A DNA stretch of 64,000 bases from a bacterium (GTDB lineage: Bacteria > Patescibacteriota > Gracilibacteria > UBA4473): NCBI GenBank assembly GCA_009995455.1, contig JAACPJ010000002.1, forward strand, positions 62,001 to 126,000, in the 5' to 3' direction. The notes under the pieces were generated by a model. It saw nothing but the letters and a program-made list of their open reading frames with translations, ran no database searches and had not been told where the DNA came from. This document shows, one piece after another, positions 9,907 to 18,950 of this stretch. Positions within the stretch are counted from its first letter, which is position 1. The number at the start of each line of letters is the position of its first letter. The position numbers were made by a program, and so were the translations under genes.

Positions 9907-10656
9907 CTATGAAGCCATTATTTCCCACATAATTTCAAAAATCTGCACTTGGGTTTCAAACACGGTTTTCGATTCGGTCAGAATGGCAAAAATTTCTGGC
10001 TCAAAAGAAACAATCAACATTCTTCCGTCATAAAGTTTAATTTCATTTTCAAATTTATGGGCTGAAAATTTGGCTTGGTTAATAAGTCTGATTTCACGAA
10101 AAAAATTAGCATCTTGAGATTGAACTTTTTTTCCCATCGCGTCTCTCGGCGCTAATCCACGAAAAAAAATCTTTTTTTCGGCTCGTTTGGCCACGTACTC
10201 TTCATCGTAATTTTCCCAATGATCACGAATATTTTTTGAATTCGCGTAACCCAAAATTTCTGTCTTAGATTTTAAAGTGTCAGCATAAGCTTTTTTTACG
10301 CCCTCTAAGCCTTCAAATAATTGCACCGTATGATGATGCATTTCAGCTGATTGCAATGAATTTAAATAAGGAACCGCTTGCTTTAAGGCCTCAAATCGGT
10401 TTTCAGTTGCGGCTAAAAGAGTGCTGGGGTCAATGGCACTGAAATGCTTGGTTTGCCCCACAATAGAAACATTTACTATCCCCTTTTCAAGCAGTTTTTT
10501 AAGCGTTTCATAGGCTGTAACGCGGTTAAGTCCCGATTGCCGGGCGAGTACGGAGGCCGGAACGGTCCCAAGTTCTAAAGCGGCTAAATAAACTCGGACT
10601 TCTTTTTCAGTATATCCTAAGGGCCGCAAAATACTTAAAACATAATCTTTATTCAT
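9907..10656 (-). CDS. TrmB-family transcriptional regulator
   Basis: 249 residues. The N-terminal winged helix-turn-helix (about residues 1-70; GYTEKEVRVYLAALELG, ASVLARQSGLNRVTAYETLKKLLEKG) is a textbook TrmB DNA-binding domain. A coiled linker follows (residues 80-105), then a C-terminal PLD-like regulatory domain (from about residue 110; FEGLEGVKKAYADTL), as in most TrmB proteins. These proteins are sugar- or metabolite-responsive repressors/activators, mostly archaeal but frequent in CPR. It is divergent from the glutamine synthetase gene, with 178 bases between the two starts containing palindromes that could be its operator. Ligand unknown. Confidence 0.88.
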   Translation of the reverse strand: MNKDYVLSILRPLGYTEKEVRVYLAALELGTVPASVLARQSGLNRVTAYETLKKLLEKGIVNVSIVGQTKHFSAIDPSTLLAATENRFEALKQAVPYLNSLQSAEMHHHTVQLFEGLEGVKKAYADTLKSKTEILGYANSKNIRDHWENYDEEYVAKRAEKKIFFRGLAPRDAMGKKVQSQDANFFREIRLINQAKFSAHKFENEIKLYDGRMLIVSFEPEIFAILTESKTVFETQVQIFEIMWEIMAS

Positions 10657-10678
10657 TATAGCAATATGTAAATATTAA

Positions 10679-10714
10679 AAACTATTAGAAATAGTATTCA
10701 TTCCTTAATAGTTT
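10679..10714. promoter_or_regulatory. Candidate operator between trmB-like gene and glutamine synthetase
   Basis: Inverted repeat AAACTATTA (10679-10687) and TAATAGTTT (10706-10714). It overlaps a perfect 15-base palindrome, ACTATT-AGA-AATAGT (10681-10695). The element sits 22 bases upstream of the trmB-like start, in the divergent spacer, as expected for autoregulation plus control of the neighbour. Confidence 0.55.
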
Positions 10715-10834
10715 ATAAAGGTATGTAATATTGATGTAAATTTTTTCTACAGAAAGATTTTGCACTTGAATTAGGTTTGTGAGGTTTAAAGAGAACCTTA
10801 AATTTCTAGTTAATTCTTAATCAACAGATTTACC

Positions 10835-12175
10835 ATGTCAGAGTTAAATGTTTCACAAATTGCGAAAGAAGACGCCCTCGTCAAAGCTTTAGTCACGGAT
10901 CTTGCTGGCGGATTTAAAGAAATTATTTTTCCGTCTAAACATTTACCTGAACTGATTAAACCAGGGATCGCTTATGACGGTTCAAGCTTTGCTGGAATTA
11001 ATCACATTAATGCGAGTGACGCAATTTTAGCCGGGGTTGAAGCGACCTTAGTGGCCGTTCCAGAAAGCATTGCTGAAAGCGAGAAACCCGAATACTGGAT
11101 TATTTGCAATATTCTAAATACCAAGCATGAACCTCACCCAAATTGTGGACGCGGCAAGCTGATTGAAATGCAAGAGGCCCTGGGTAAAACCTGGGATGGG
11201 GGGAAGCTTTTCATGGGCGCTGAACCAGAAGCTTTTTTTGTGGCTCAAGCCGATAAAGAAGCGGTCGGAAGCGCAGGCGGCGGCAACGGGAATTACTTTA
11301 ATCCTAAAGACCCAAAGAGTTTCATTATCGCAGAAATTTCAAACACACTTGATGATATGGAGTATCAAATTGAGCGCGCTCACACAGAAGTGGGTGATGA
11401 CCAATTTGAAATCAATTGGCGTTTTGATACCGCGGAAAGAACAGCTGATAAAATTCAAATTTTTAAACTCGTCGCTCATAAAATCGCTCGAAATTATGAT
11501 TTAGACGTTACTTTTTTACCGAAACCTTACCCTTCAAGAAATGGTTCTGGGATGCACTGCCATTTATCAGTGCAAAATGAATCTAAAAATTTATTTTTTG
11601 ATGACTCGGCTACTGATCAAAAACAATTTTCAAACACGTCACTACAGTTTTTAACGGGCATATTAAGCCATGCTCGTTCTATATGTGCTATCGCAAACTC
11701 TGCTGAAGTTTCATACGCTCGGCTCGTGCCAGGTTTTGAAGCGCCTTGTATTGTGGCGATTGGTGAAGGGAATCGAAGCGCGGCTTGTCGAATTCCAGCG
11801 ATTCCAAATGCAGAGTTGAAAAAATACGCCATGCGAACCGAAATGCGTTTCCCCGATCCTTTATGTAATCCGTACTTGCTGGCGGCTAGTTTTATTGCCG
11901 CTGGAATTATTGGCATTGAAGAAGAAATTGATTTTATAGGTTTTACCGAAGAGAACCTTTATGAGTATGGCGCCAAAGAAGTCGTAGAAAAAGGCTACAC
12001 TCTACTGCCACGTAATTTATGGGAGGCCTACCAAGCCTTTAGTTCCGACACAGCGTTAAAACAAAAATTAGGAGCATCAATTACTAATTCGTATGAAGAT
12101 TTACTGCTCGATGAAATTGATGGCTGCCAAGCGTTTGCAAATCCAGAGTCTGTCAGAAGGCACTATTTAGATTAA
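10835..12175 (+). CDS. glnA: Glutamine synthetase (GSI-like)
   Basis: 446 residues, a normal GSI size. Motifs in order: beta-grasp end YDGSS; MGAEPEAFF (metal-binding Glu); GDDQFEI (metal-binding Glu); NGSGMHCHLS (His for ATP/metal and glutamate); NSAEVSYARLVPGFEAP; NRSAACRIP (Arg for substrate); and RFPDPLCNPYL. The enzyme condenses glutamate and ammonia with ATP. C-terminally the NLYEYG segment keeps a Tyr near the adenylylation loop position, but no adenylyltransferase is visible here. The leader has no Shine-Dalgarno and ends in an A/T/C-rich stretch before ATG. Glutamine synthetase is not a constant part of reduced CPR genomes; its divergent pairing with a TrmB regulator suggests metabolite-controlled expression. 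Confidence 0.93.
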   Translation: MSELNVSQIAKEDALVKALVTDLAGGFKEIIFPSKHLPELIKPGIAYDGSSFAGINHINASDAILAGVEATLVAVPESIAESEKPEYWIICNILNTKHEPHPNCGRGKLIEMQEALGKTWDGGKLFMGAEPEAFFVAQADKEAVGSAGGGNGNYFNPKDPKSFIIAEISNTLDDMEYQIERAHTEVGDDQFEINWRFDTAERTADKIQIFKLVAHKIARNYDLDVTFLPKPYPSRNGSGMHCHLSVQNESKNLFFDDSATDQKQFSNTSLQFLTGILSHARSICAIANSAEVSYARLVPGFEAPCIVAIGEGNRSAACRIPAIPNAELKKYAMRTEMRFPDPLCNPYLLAASFIAAGIIGIEEEIDFIGFTEENLYEYGAKEVVEKGYTLLPRNLWEAYQAFSSDTALKQKLGASITNSYEDLLLDEIDGCQAFANPESVRRHYLD

Positions 12176-12256
12176 TACCAACTTAAATTCACCCCAGACT
12201 ATTTACCCGGTATAAATTCACTTTTATACCGGGATGTTTTTTAATAAAAATAATGT

Positions 12257-12285
12257 TTGAATTTTGGCTAAAACTATGATACAAT
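12257..12285 (+). promoter_or_regulatory. Promoter of the candidate structured RNA
   Basis: TTGAAT, 17-base spacer, TACAAT; predicted transcription start near 12292. No protein gene begins in the next 400 bases. Confidence 0.65.
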
Positions 12286-12291
12286 AGCCTA

Positions 12292-12646
12292 CTCTTTGAA
12301 ATTTCGTGGTGCTTTACCAAACCCCCCGGGAGAAATCTCGACTTAGCCCTTGTGTCCCCATTTTTGGACTCCACACAAGCGCCGCCGAGTCGAGGTTTCT
12401 CCCGGCCCTTCCTCATCTAAAACAGAAGAGGTTGAGCTATTAACTGCCTTGCGGCGAAATTTAGACCTCATCCCTTCAAATCTCACAAAAGTCGAACAAA
12501 AAACAAAACAAATACAAAGAGCGTTCTACCCGCTTTAAAAAAATCGGTAGGTGGAAGTAGGCATCACGGAGAACCAAACTTTCAAAAACCCAAATCTTTG
12601 CCCCTCTGTCTTTTAACACGGGAAAAATAAAGATTCGGGTTTTTGT
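12292..12646 (+). ncRNA. Candidate structured non-coding RNA, family not identified
   Basis: About 350 bases with a promoter at 12257-12285 and a terminator-like end at 12583-12645. Ends pair with each other: TTTGAAA (12295-12301) with TTTCAAA (12580-12586), and CGTGGTGC (12305-12312) with GCATCACG (12561-12568). Inside is a long hairpin at 12326-12405, whose outer arms run from CCGGGAGAAA to TTTCTCCCGG and whose inner arms are CTTGTGT/ACACAAG. A second local helix (GAGG 12428-12431 with CCTC) encloses GCC-TTGC-GGC. No open frame of consequence fits. I looked for RNase P, tmRNA, SRP and 6S signatures and did not find convincing ones. Confidence 0.6.
12583..12645 (+). terminator. Terminator-like hairpin with a large loop
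   Basis: Arms CAAAAACCCAAATCTTT (12583-12599) and AAAGATTCGGGTTTTTG (12629-12645) pair with one mismatch around a 29-base loop and end in a T-rich tract. It probably ends the RNA above. Confidence 0.55.
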
Positions 12647-12668
12647 TTATATCAGTGATTTATATGGC

Positions 12669-12697
12669 TTGTAAATGAAGTGATTTTCTGGTATAAT
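12669..12697 (+). promoter_or_regulatory. Promoter of virB4, near-leaderless
   Basis: TTGTAA, 17-base spacer, TATAAT, with TGG before the -10. Only nine bases separate the -10 from the ATG at 12707, so the transcript should begin within a few bases of the start codon. Confidence 0.75.
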
Positions 12698-12706
12698 CTT
12701 TTGAAT

Positions 12707-14968
12707 ATGACGAGTCAAAACAACCCACCTTCGGTTCAAGGCAGTACCAATGCGAAAATTTCGCAAAACGGTACCGGCACTGGTGTGGCAACGGTTCCAC
12801 CGCAAGTGACGCCCACGGGCAGTTTGCAACCGGTGAGTGATCGAACGGGGGCTAAAACTCTTACTAATCAAGAAGTAGTGGTAAGTCTTGAAAGCCTGCA
12901 GGCCAATCAAGCGCCCAACTCAAACACGGCACCAGTGGACGTCACAAATTCGGTTAATCAAACCGAGCCAAACGTGAGTGTACGGGTAACGCCAGAAAAT
13001 ACTGATGATGAAAAAACGGGTATTCTGGGGAGTTTCAAAAATAAATGGCAGCACCACATTGATAAAAACAAACAACACGCTCAGGCCCGTAAAAATTTAG
13101 AAAAAGATGGAAAGCTCGGGGAAAACGATGCCATTACTAAGGCCACTGATCCGATTGAAGAATTATTTGAAAATTATGATCCTAAGAAAGATCGGAAAAA
13201 ACTAACCCCTGAATTACGAAGAAAAATTATTGCGGCCGAAAAATTTTATCAAGAAGGAACCGTTAACGTTAAAGACTTAATCGCTCCGAGTTCTTTTGAA
13301 ATTAGTCCTAGAAATTTAAGACTTAATAATCTGCATGTGCGCAGTTACTACGTGTACAATTATCCGCGTTATTTAGAAACCAATTGGTTAAATCAACTGA
13401 TTAATTTTGATGCAACCTTTGATTTGTCATTGTTTGTATACCCAACCGATTCGGCAAGAATGATGCGAATTTTACGAAAAAAAGTAACGCAAATGCGAGC
13501 CAGTGCGCACATGAAAGCCAGCAAAGGGATTACCAATGATACAGCTCTTGATACAGCTCTAGAAGATGCCGAACAATTAAGAATTGATCTGCAACGAGGT
13601 AAAGAACGATTTTTCCAAGTAGGCGTTTATTTTAGTGTTTACGCTGAAACAAGTGAAAAACTCGATTTAATTACCAAACAACTCGAAACTATTTTAGGCG
13701 GACTTTTAGTGTTAACGCGGCCAGCTGAATTTCAAACCGAACGCGGTTTTAGTTCAACGCTTCCACAATGTACCGATGATTTAGATATTGTTCGTAATAT
13801 GAACACCGGTCCTCTGTCGACGACTTTTCCGTTTGTTTCGTCTTCTTTAACTTCAAATGAAGGGATTTTATACGGCCTGAATCGGCACAACAATTCACTG
13901 ATTATTTTTGACCGCTTTAAACTAGAAAATGCGAACTCGGTTATTTTTGCCAAATCTGGGGCGGGTAAATCTTATACCGTTAAACTGGAAGTACTGCGTT
14001 CGTTAATGATGAACACGGATGTGATTATTCTCGATCCAGAGAAAGAATACGAGACCTTAACTCATACGATTGGGGGTTCTTATATAAATATTTCACTCAA
14101 TTCACCACACCGGATTAATCCTTTTGATCTACCAAAAGCCTTAGATCCAGAAACCGATAACACGGCTTCATTATTACGCGAAAGCGTGATTACCTTGAGT
14201 GGTTTAATGAACTTGATGCTGGGGAAACTGACGCCAGAAGAATCCAGTTTAATGGATAAAGCTTTGTACCAAACCTACGCCATCAAAGGGATTACGGCCG
14301 AACTACAAGATCCAACCGCATACCAAATGCCGACCATGATTGATCTGCACAATGTGCTGCTTTCAATGCAAGGCGCTAAAAGTATGGCGATGAGACTCGA
14401 AAAATATACCACTGGAACTTTTGCTGGACTCTTCAGCCAACAAACCAATGTTGATTTAAGTTCTGGTTTACTGTGTTTTGGAATCCGCGATTTAGAAGAC
14501 CAACTGCGTCCGATTTCAATGCATATATTACTGAACTTTATTTGGAACCGAGTCCGTTCGGAAATGAAACGCCGAATGCTGGTGATAGATGAGGCCTGGA
14601 ATGTGGTTCAACATGAAGACTCAGGAAGGTTTCTGCATAATCTCTGTAAACGAGCTCGTAAATACTATCTTGGAATTACGACGATTACCCAAGATGTGGA
14701 AGATTTCATGCATTCTCCTTGGGGAAAACCAATTATTACCAATAGTTCCATGCAGGTATTGCTAAAACAAGCGCCCTCCGCGATGGAACTTTTGCAACCG
14801 GTTTTTAATCTGACCGAACAAGAGAAATATTTACTGCTCAATTCAAATGTGGGGCAAGGGTTATTCTTTGCGGGAAACCAACACGTAGCCATTCAAATTA
14901 TTGCGAGTTATGGGGAGGACAAAATTGTGACGACTAATCCACAGGAATTACTTGATCAGCAGAAATAG
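12707..14968 (+). CDS. virB4: VirB4/TraC-type conjugative ATPase
   Basis: 753 residues from MTSQNN. A start nine codons earlier would lie upstream of the -10 box, so it is unlikely. The first ~120 residues are low in complexity. A VirB4 N-terminal domain follows (residues ~165-400). The ATPase core has Walker A AKSGAGKSYT near residue 415, ILDPEKEYE after it, and Walker B RRMLVIDEAW near residue 625; TTITQDVEDF follows. VirB4 proteins energise assembly and substrate transfer in type IV secretion systems and work at the inner membrane with VirB6, here represented at 2300-4324. No relaxase, VirD4 or pilin gene is visible in the window, so mobilisation of DNA is not implied. Confidence 0.9.
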   Translation: MTSQNNPPSVQGSTNAKISQNGTGTGVATVPPQVTPTGSLQPVSDRTGAKTLTNQEVVVSLESLQANQAPNSNTAPVDVTNSVNQTEPNVSVRVTPENTDDEKTGILGSFKNKWQHHIDKNKQHAQARKNLEKDGKLGENDAITKATDPIEELFENYDPKKDRKKLTPELRRKIIAAEKFYQEGTVNVKDLIAPSSFEISPRNLRLNNLHVRSYYVYNYPRYLETNWLNQLINFDATFDLSLFVYPTDSARMMRILRKKVTQMRASAHMKASKGITNDTALDTALEDAEQLRIDLQRGKERFFQVGVYFSVYAETSEKLDLITKQLETILGGLLVLTRPAEFQTERGFSSTLPQCTDDLDIVRNMNTGPLSTTFPFVSSSLTSNEGILYGLNRHNNSLIIFDRFKLENANSVIFAKSGAGKSYTVKLEVLRSLMMNTDVIILDPEKEYETLTHTIGGSYINISLNSPHRINPFDLPKALDPETDNTASLLRESVITLSGLMNLMLGKLTPEESSLMDKALYQTYAIKGITAELQDPTAYQMPTMIDLHNVLLSMQGAKSMAMRLEKYTTGTFAGLFSQQTNVDLSSGLLCFGIRDLEDQLRPISMHILLNFIWNRVRSEMKRRMLVIDEAWNVVQHEDSGRFLHNLCKRARKYYLGITTITQDVEDFMHSPWGKPIITNSSMQVLLKQAPSAMELLQPVFNLTEQEKYLLLNSNVGQGLFFAGNQHVAIQIIASYGEDKIVTTNPQELLDQQK

Positions 14969-15033
14969 TCTTTAAAAAAAACTGAATTTAAAATCTTCGA
15001 CAGTTAAGGCTTAAATCCATAAAGTCAGTCGGC

Positions 15034-15582
15034 ATGAATATTGAACAACTTATCTGGCTTGGTTTATTTTTACTGACTTTTGTAACACTCGTTTCTTTTA
15101 TTTGGGTGTTTGCGCCTTATTTCCCAACGAGAAAAGGCCATTTAGAACTTATTAAAAAAGTAGCTGATTTAAAGCCTGGAGACGTTTTTTACGAACTGGG
15201 TTGTGGTGACGCTCGGGTGAGTATTGCCATTGCAAAGGCCTTTCCAAAGGCGCAAATTATTGGCTTAGAAATGGCTGGTCCGCTATTTTTTTGGGCCTGG
15301 ACGAAAGCAAAGTTGAGTGGTTGTAAAAATCTAAAAATAAAATGGAAAAATATTTTCTGGCAAAACCTAAACGACGCCGATGCAGTCTATGTTTTTGGGA
15401 TGACCGAGAGTTTAAATAAAAAACTAAAAGAGAAATTTATTGCTGAACTTAAACCAGAAAGCCGGATTATTTCATACGTCTTTACGATGAAAGATTGGTC
15501 TGGTAAAACCGAAACATTTAAAGGTAAAATCAACCAAAATGACCAAACAAAAATTAGCGTTTACACCGTTGTAAATAACTAA
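15034..15582 (+). CDS. Membrane-anchored class I SAM-dependent methyltransferase
   Basis: 182 residues. One N-terminal transmembrane helix (residues ~6-28) is followed by a Rossmann methyltransferase domain with motif I VFYELGCGDARVSI (SAM loop), acidic end of beta-2 (IGLEM) and a DADAVYVFG motif. Substrate unknown. This single-helix-plus-methyltransferase build is frequent in CPR and archaea. It lies 65 bases after virB4 and may be cotranscribed. It has no Shine-Dalgarno. Confidence 0.75.
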   Translation: MNIEQLIWLGLFLLTFVTLVSFIWVFAPYFPTRKGHLELIKKVADLKPGDVFYELGCGDARVSIAIAKAFPKAQIIGLEMAGPLFFWAWTKAKLSGCKNLKIKWKNIFWQNLNDADAVYVFGMTESLNKKLKEKFIAELKPESRIISYVFTMKDWSGKTETFKGKINQNDQTKISVYTVVNN

Positions 15583-15592
15583 ATTTCAAAAC

Positions 15593-16384
15593 CTAATTGG
15601 GATAAAACTTATTGATTTGCGGTTTAGATTCATAATAAAACCGTCCTTCAGAAGCTAATTTCAAGTCTTTAATGGTAACCGAAATTTGGTTATCTGCTTC
15701 TTGCTTGGTTCCATTTTCGGCTAAACCCTGAAACGACATTTTCACATCAAGCGGGGTGCCTAATTTAACCAATAATGGTTCGTCAAAACGAACCACCACA
15801 ATACCACTTTGGACATTTTCCCAAGCTAGCATCGCCTGCCCTAAACTTAATTGATTCGATTCTTGGGCAATTTTTACCCAAGTATTTTGCCCTCTTTCTA
15901 AGCCATTTAAAAGAACTTCAAAACGCAACTCGCTCACCCAAACATTTTCTACCGGAGCGATTAAACTGACGGCATAAAAAGGCAAGTAATCTTTTTCTTG
16001 AGCGATAATTTGGGTTGGTTGTTGGCTGGCGTGTTTGGCTTCTAGCATAATTGAGCCACGATCGGCACTGGGACAAGCCCCAGGCGCTAAATCACTTGAA
16101 GGCGTAAGGGCACAATCTATCAACTTATATTTGGGAAAATGGCCCGCATCATCACAAAAAAACTCTACGTATGATTTTTTACCCAGCCAATTTCGATCTC
16201 TAAAAGTACGCTCTAAAAGGACGGTTTCACCATTAGAAGCTTTTATGGTGACTTCTCCACTTTTCGCAATATTTATACCTCCATCACTGTCACTGCAACT
16301 CACATTAAGTTTAGCCGAAGCACTTGGCGCAAAGGCAAAAAAAACAACCGCCCAAATAACAAAACCTAAGCGGTGAAGAGTCAT
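15593..16384 (-). CDS. Secreted protein of unknown function
   Basis: 263 residues. A signal peptide is clear (hydrophobic VIWAVVFFAFAPSASA, cleavage near residue 25). The mature part is beta-rich with four Cys in its first half (SCSD, FFCDD, DCAL, GACPS), which may form two disulfides. The C-terminal half resembles an Ig/cohesin-like beta sandwich, but I cannot name the family. Its stop is only about 10 bases from that of the convergent methyltransferase gene. Confidence 0.7.
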   Translation of the reverse strand: MTLHRLGFVIWAVVFFAFAPSASAKLNVSCSDSDGGINIAKSGEVTIKASNGETVLLERTFRDRNWLGKKSYVEFFCDDAGHFPKYKLIDCALTPSSDLAPGACPSADRGSIMLEAKHASQQPTQIIAQEKDYLPFYAVSLIAPVENVWVSELRFEVLLNGLERGQNTWVKIAQESNQLSLGQAMLAWENVQSGIVVVRFDEPLLVKLGTPLDVKMSFQGLAENGTKQEADNQISVTIKDLKLASEGRFYYESKPQINKFYPN

Positions 16385-16436
16385 AATTTCAGTTTAGTAG
16401 ACTAAGACGGTTAGCGTCAACTTAAGGGAGATGAAA

Positions 16437-18233
16437 CTATACACTTTCTAGAGGGGTAATTTGTTCGGCTAGTTCGTCCCAGACTTTAAGCTTGGCTTCA
16501 AGTTCGATTTGTAAATCTTGGTATTCAATTCCCAGGGTTTCCATTTTGAGTTTATTGCCTTGCCGGTACGCTTTTGCAAAATGCTCTTTATTGGCCAGTT
16601 GCCCTTGTTCTAGTTTATCGATTTCTTTTTCAACCTCTTTCATTTGCCGCTTCAAAGGGCGCAATAATTTTTGTAACTCTTTGTTCGATTTTTGCCGAGT
16701 TTCGTTGGCCGAAGTCGCTTTTTCTAGAGGTGTTGATTTGGCTTCTTCTATTTCAGACACAAAGCCTACATTCTCCAAAAACTGATCATAAGTGCCTTCA
16801 TAAGTTTCCACTTTTCCGCCATCAAAAACAATTAAACGCTGGGCGATGGTTTGCAGAAATCTTTCGTCATGGGTGACAAAAACTACCGCTCCATCAAAAT
16901 CATGAACGGCATTAATGAGGGCTTGCACCGATTCATAATCCAAATGATTGGTGGGTTCATCGAGTAGCAAAACATTAACGGGGGTTAATAAAACTTTTCC
17001 TAAATTTACCCGGGCTTTTTCTCCTCCCGATAAAACTTCAATTCGTTTGTACGCTAAATCACCTGAAAAGAGTAAACTCCCCGCAATACTGCGCGCTTGT
17101 TGTTCGCCTACCTGATTGACGGTTAACAACTCTTCTACGATTGTCCGCTCCCCTTCTAGGCGATTTATATTTGATTGGCCTAAATACCCAAGGTGCGTGT
17201 TGAGATGTTTTTTATAGGTACCAGATTTGGTTTTTAACTCTCCTGCTAGTGCTCGTAAAAGCGTGGTTTTACCTTGGCCGTTAGCGCCAATAATGCCTAC
17301 ACGATCCCCTGGAAAAAGTTCTAGACTGATGCTTTTAAGTAAATCTTTGCCGCCTGGATAGGCAAACTGCAAGTTATGCGCTTCCATCATTTTAGCGCCG
17401 TTAAAAACCGTTTCGGTAAACTTAAATTTAATAGGGGGAATTGGCTGCAGGGCTTCTAAGGTTTCTCTCTTTTCCAGCATTTTTATTCGCGATTGCACTA
17501 GCCCCGCTGAACGAGCCCCAGACCGAAACTCACGAATAAATTTTTCTTGGCGGGCGCGTTCTTTGCTATCGTTTTTCATGGTGCGCTCATGAATCACTTC
17601 TTCAGACGCAATCGCTTTTAAACACTTGGTTGGACCTCCAGAATATTTTTTAATTTTTAAACGATGAATCGCTGCAGTATGCGTCATGGCTCTTTCTAAA
17701 AAAGCGTGATCGTGCGAAACACAAATCACCTCCCCTTTCCAGGTTTGCAAAAATCTTTCCAACCACCGAATCGCCAACACATCTAAATAATTCGTCGGTT
17801 CATCTAGTAGTAATAAATCCGGTTCTGACAGCAGCAAGGCCGCCAGTTTAATCCTGATTTGAAATCCCCCACTAAATTCACTGGCTGGTCGAGTAAAATC
17901 AGTGGGAGCAAAACCAAGACCTGACAGTAATTTTTCTGCGCGCCAGGCTTCGTGCTTTTCCGATTCGGGTAAAACTTGGGTTACTTCGTCCGCGATTGAG
18001 TTCAGGTGAAACTCCAAATGTTGGTCTAAAGCTCCGATTCGGTAGTTTTCGGGCTTCACAATTTCTCCATCATCTAAACTATCTTTCTCTTCGAGCAACC
18101 GAATAAGTGTCGATTTACCGTGACCATTGCGGCCAATAATACCGACTTTTTCACCGCGATTCATTTGAAAATCAGCGCCCTTAAAAAGCGGCTGAGCCCC
18201 AAAAGATTTATAAAGATTTTTCACAAATAACAT
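16437..18233 (-). CDS. ABC-F family ATPase
   Basis: 598 residues, two ABC domains and no membrane segments. Walker A motifs are GRNGHGKST (residues 34-42) and GANGQGKTT (near 315). Signature motifs are FSGGFQIRI and LSGGEKARV; Walker B motifs are LLLLDEPTNYLD and VLLLDEPTNHLD. A linker between the domains and a C-terminal Lys/Glu-rich coiled coil (about 525-598) match the Uup/YheS-like ABC-F layout. These proteins act on ribosomes, relieving stalls or aiding translation. Which ABC-F subgroup this is cannot be decided by eye. Confidence 0.9.
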   Translation of the reverse strand: MLFVKNLYKSFGAQPLFKGADFQMNRGEKVGIIGRNGHGKSTLIRLLEEKDSLDDGEIVKPENYRIGALDQHLEFHLNSIADEVTQVLPESEKHEAWRAEKLLSGLGFAPTDFTRPASEFSGGFQIRIKLAALLLSEPDLLLLDEPTNYLDVLAIRWLERFLQTWKGEVICVSHDHAFLERAMTHTAAIHRLKIKKYSGGPTKCLKAIASEEVIHERTMKNDSKERARQEKFIREFRSGARSAGLVQSRIKMLEKRETLEALQPIPPIKFKFTETVFNGAKMMEAHNLQFAYPGGKDLLKSISLELFPGDRVGIIGANGQGKTTLLRALAGELKTKSGTYKKHLNTHLGYLGQSNINRLEGERTIVEELLTVNQVGEQQARSIAGSLLFSGDLAYKRIEVLSGGEKARVNLGKVLLTPVNVLLLDEPTNHLDYESVQALINAVHDFDGAVVFVTHDERFLQTIAQRLIVFDGGKVETYEGTYDQFLENVGFVSEIEEAKSTPLEKATSANETRQKSNKELQKLLRPLKRQMKEVEKEIDKLEQGQLANKEHFAKAYRQGNKLKMETLGIEYQDLQIELEAKLKVWDELAEQITPLESV

Positions 18234-18498
18234 CAGAGAGAAACTTACTGATAAAGCCTTAAGAGTCTAATTTCAGTTTTAAAAAGAATTATAAAAATAG
18301 AATTTTTTGAAAGAAAAAATTTAGGCGTTCGTATTTACCCCCGAGACCTCTTACTAAGAGTTCCCTCATAAAGTTCTTTCTAAAAATACTTCAACCTTTT
18401 CAGTTGATCTCAAAAATCACTCTCACGCTATAGGCGTCAAATAGATCAAAAAGTAACGTTGAAATTTATTTAATAAGATCTGTTCGAAACTCCAACCA

Positions 18499-18511
18499 CC
18501 CAATTTCCTAA
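18499..18511 (+). promoter_or_regulatory. Leader motif shared by the two secreted repeat genes, copy 1
   Basis: CCCAATTTCCTAA, identical to 19193-19205. It lies 12 bases before the ATG at 18524 in a leader with no G in at least 30 bases. Confidence 0.4.
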
Positions 18512-18523
18512 ACCACTCTTACC

Positions 18524-18889
18524 ATGAATTCAAAATATTTATTACTGGCCACTATTCCCGCTTTCGCTTTTATGATTATGCCGGAAGCCAACGCCGCTGA
18601 GTTTGACCCAAAACGATATGTCTTCAGAAACGTAGACAGAAGCGTGACCGCGCTTGATAATGGCTACCAATTAGTTTTATCTTCTGAAAAAGAAGGCCTT
18701 TCAAATGCTCTGGTTAATAACGCTGACACTCGTGAATCTAAATCTAGACCTCGGGTCGACAAAACCGTTAACACCACAACCGATGGCATTACTGTGACCA
18801 AAACAACGGATGCCCAGTACCTAGGGAACCGCATGAGTCGTCGAGCGACTTATCCAAAAGCGACGGTTTATCGTTTTAGCCAACGTTAA
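18524..18889 (+). CDS. Small secreted repeat protein
   Basis: 121 residues. The signal peptide runs to about AEANA (residue 24). The mature part carries two copies of a ~35-residue unit with the pattern V(D)+(S/T)V....(D/N)G..(V/L)..(T/S)...., first at VDRSVTALDNGYQLVLSS and second at VDKTVNTTTDGITVTKTT. The same unit occurs four times in the next gene. Translation starts in a G-free leader with no Shine-Dalgarno, and a terminator follows at 18919-18950. Function unknown; a surface or matrix protein is plausible. It is not a family I recognise. Confidence 0.75.
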   Translation: MNSKYLLLATIPAFAFMIMPEANAAEFDPKRYVFRNVDRSVTALDNGYQLVLSSEKEGLSNALVNNADTRESKSRPRVDKTVNTTTDGITVTKTTDAQYLGNRMSRRATYPKATVYRFSQR

Positions 18890-18918
18890 AATTTCACCGT
18901 ATTTTCAGATAAACGTTA

Positions 18919-18950
18919 AAACCTCTTTGCCCTTGGCTAAGAGGTTTTTT
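18919..18950 (+). terminator. Terminator of the first secreted repeat gene
   Basis: AAACCTCTT / AAGAGGTTT stem with a T run. The remaining spacer to 19228 (about 280 bases) holds no gene; it contains the promoter region and leader of the next gene. Confidence 0.85.

Noticed and set aside
12292-12646. Identification of the RNA as RNase P, tmRNA, SRP or 6S
   Set aside because: The P4 core of RNase P, the T-loop/ANDENYA frame of tmRNA, and the GGAAG motif of SRP RNA were not found, and the length is too great for 6S.
12680-12706. Upstream start for virB4
   Set aside because: It overlaps the -10 box of the virB4 promoter; the transcript would begin after it.
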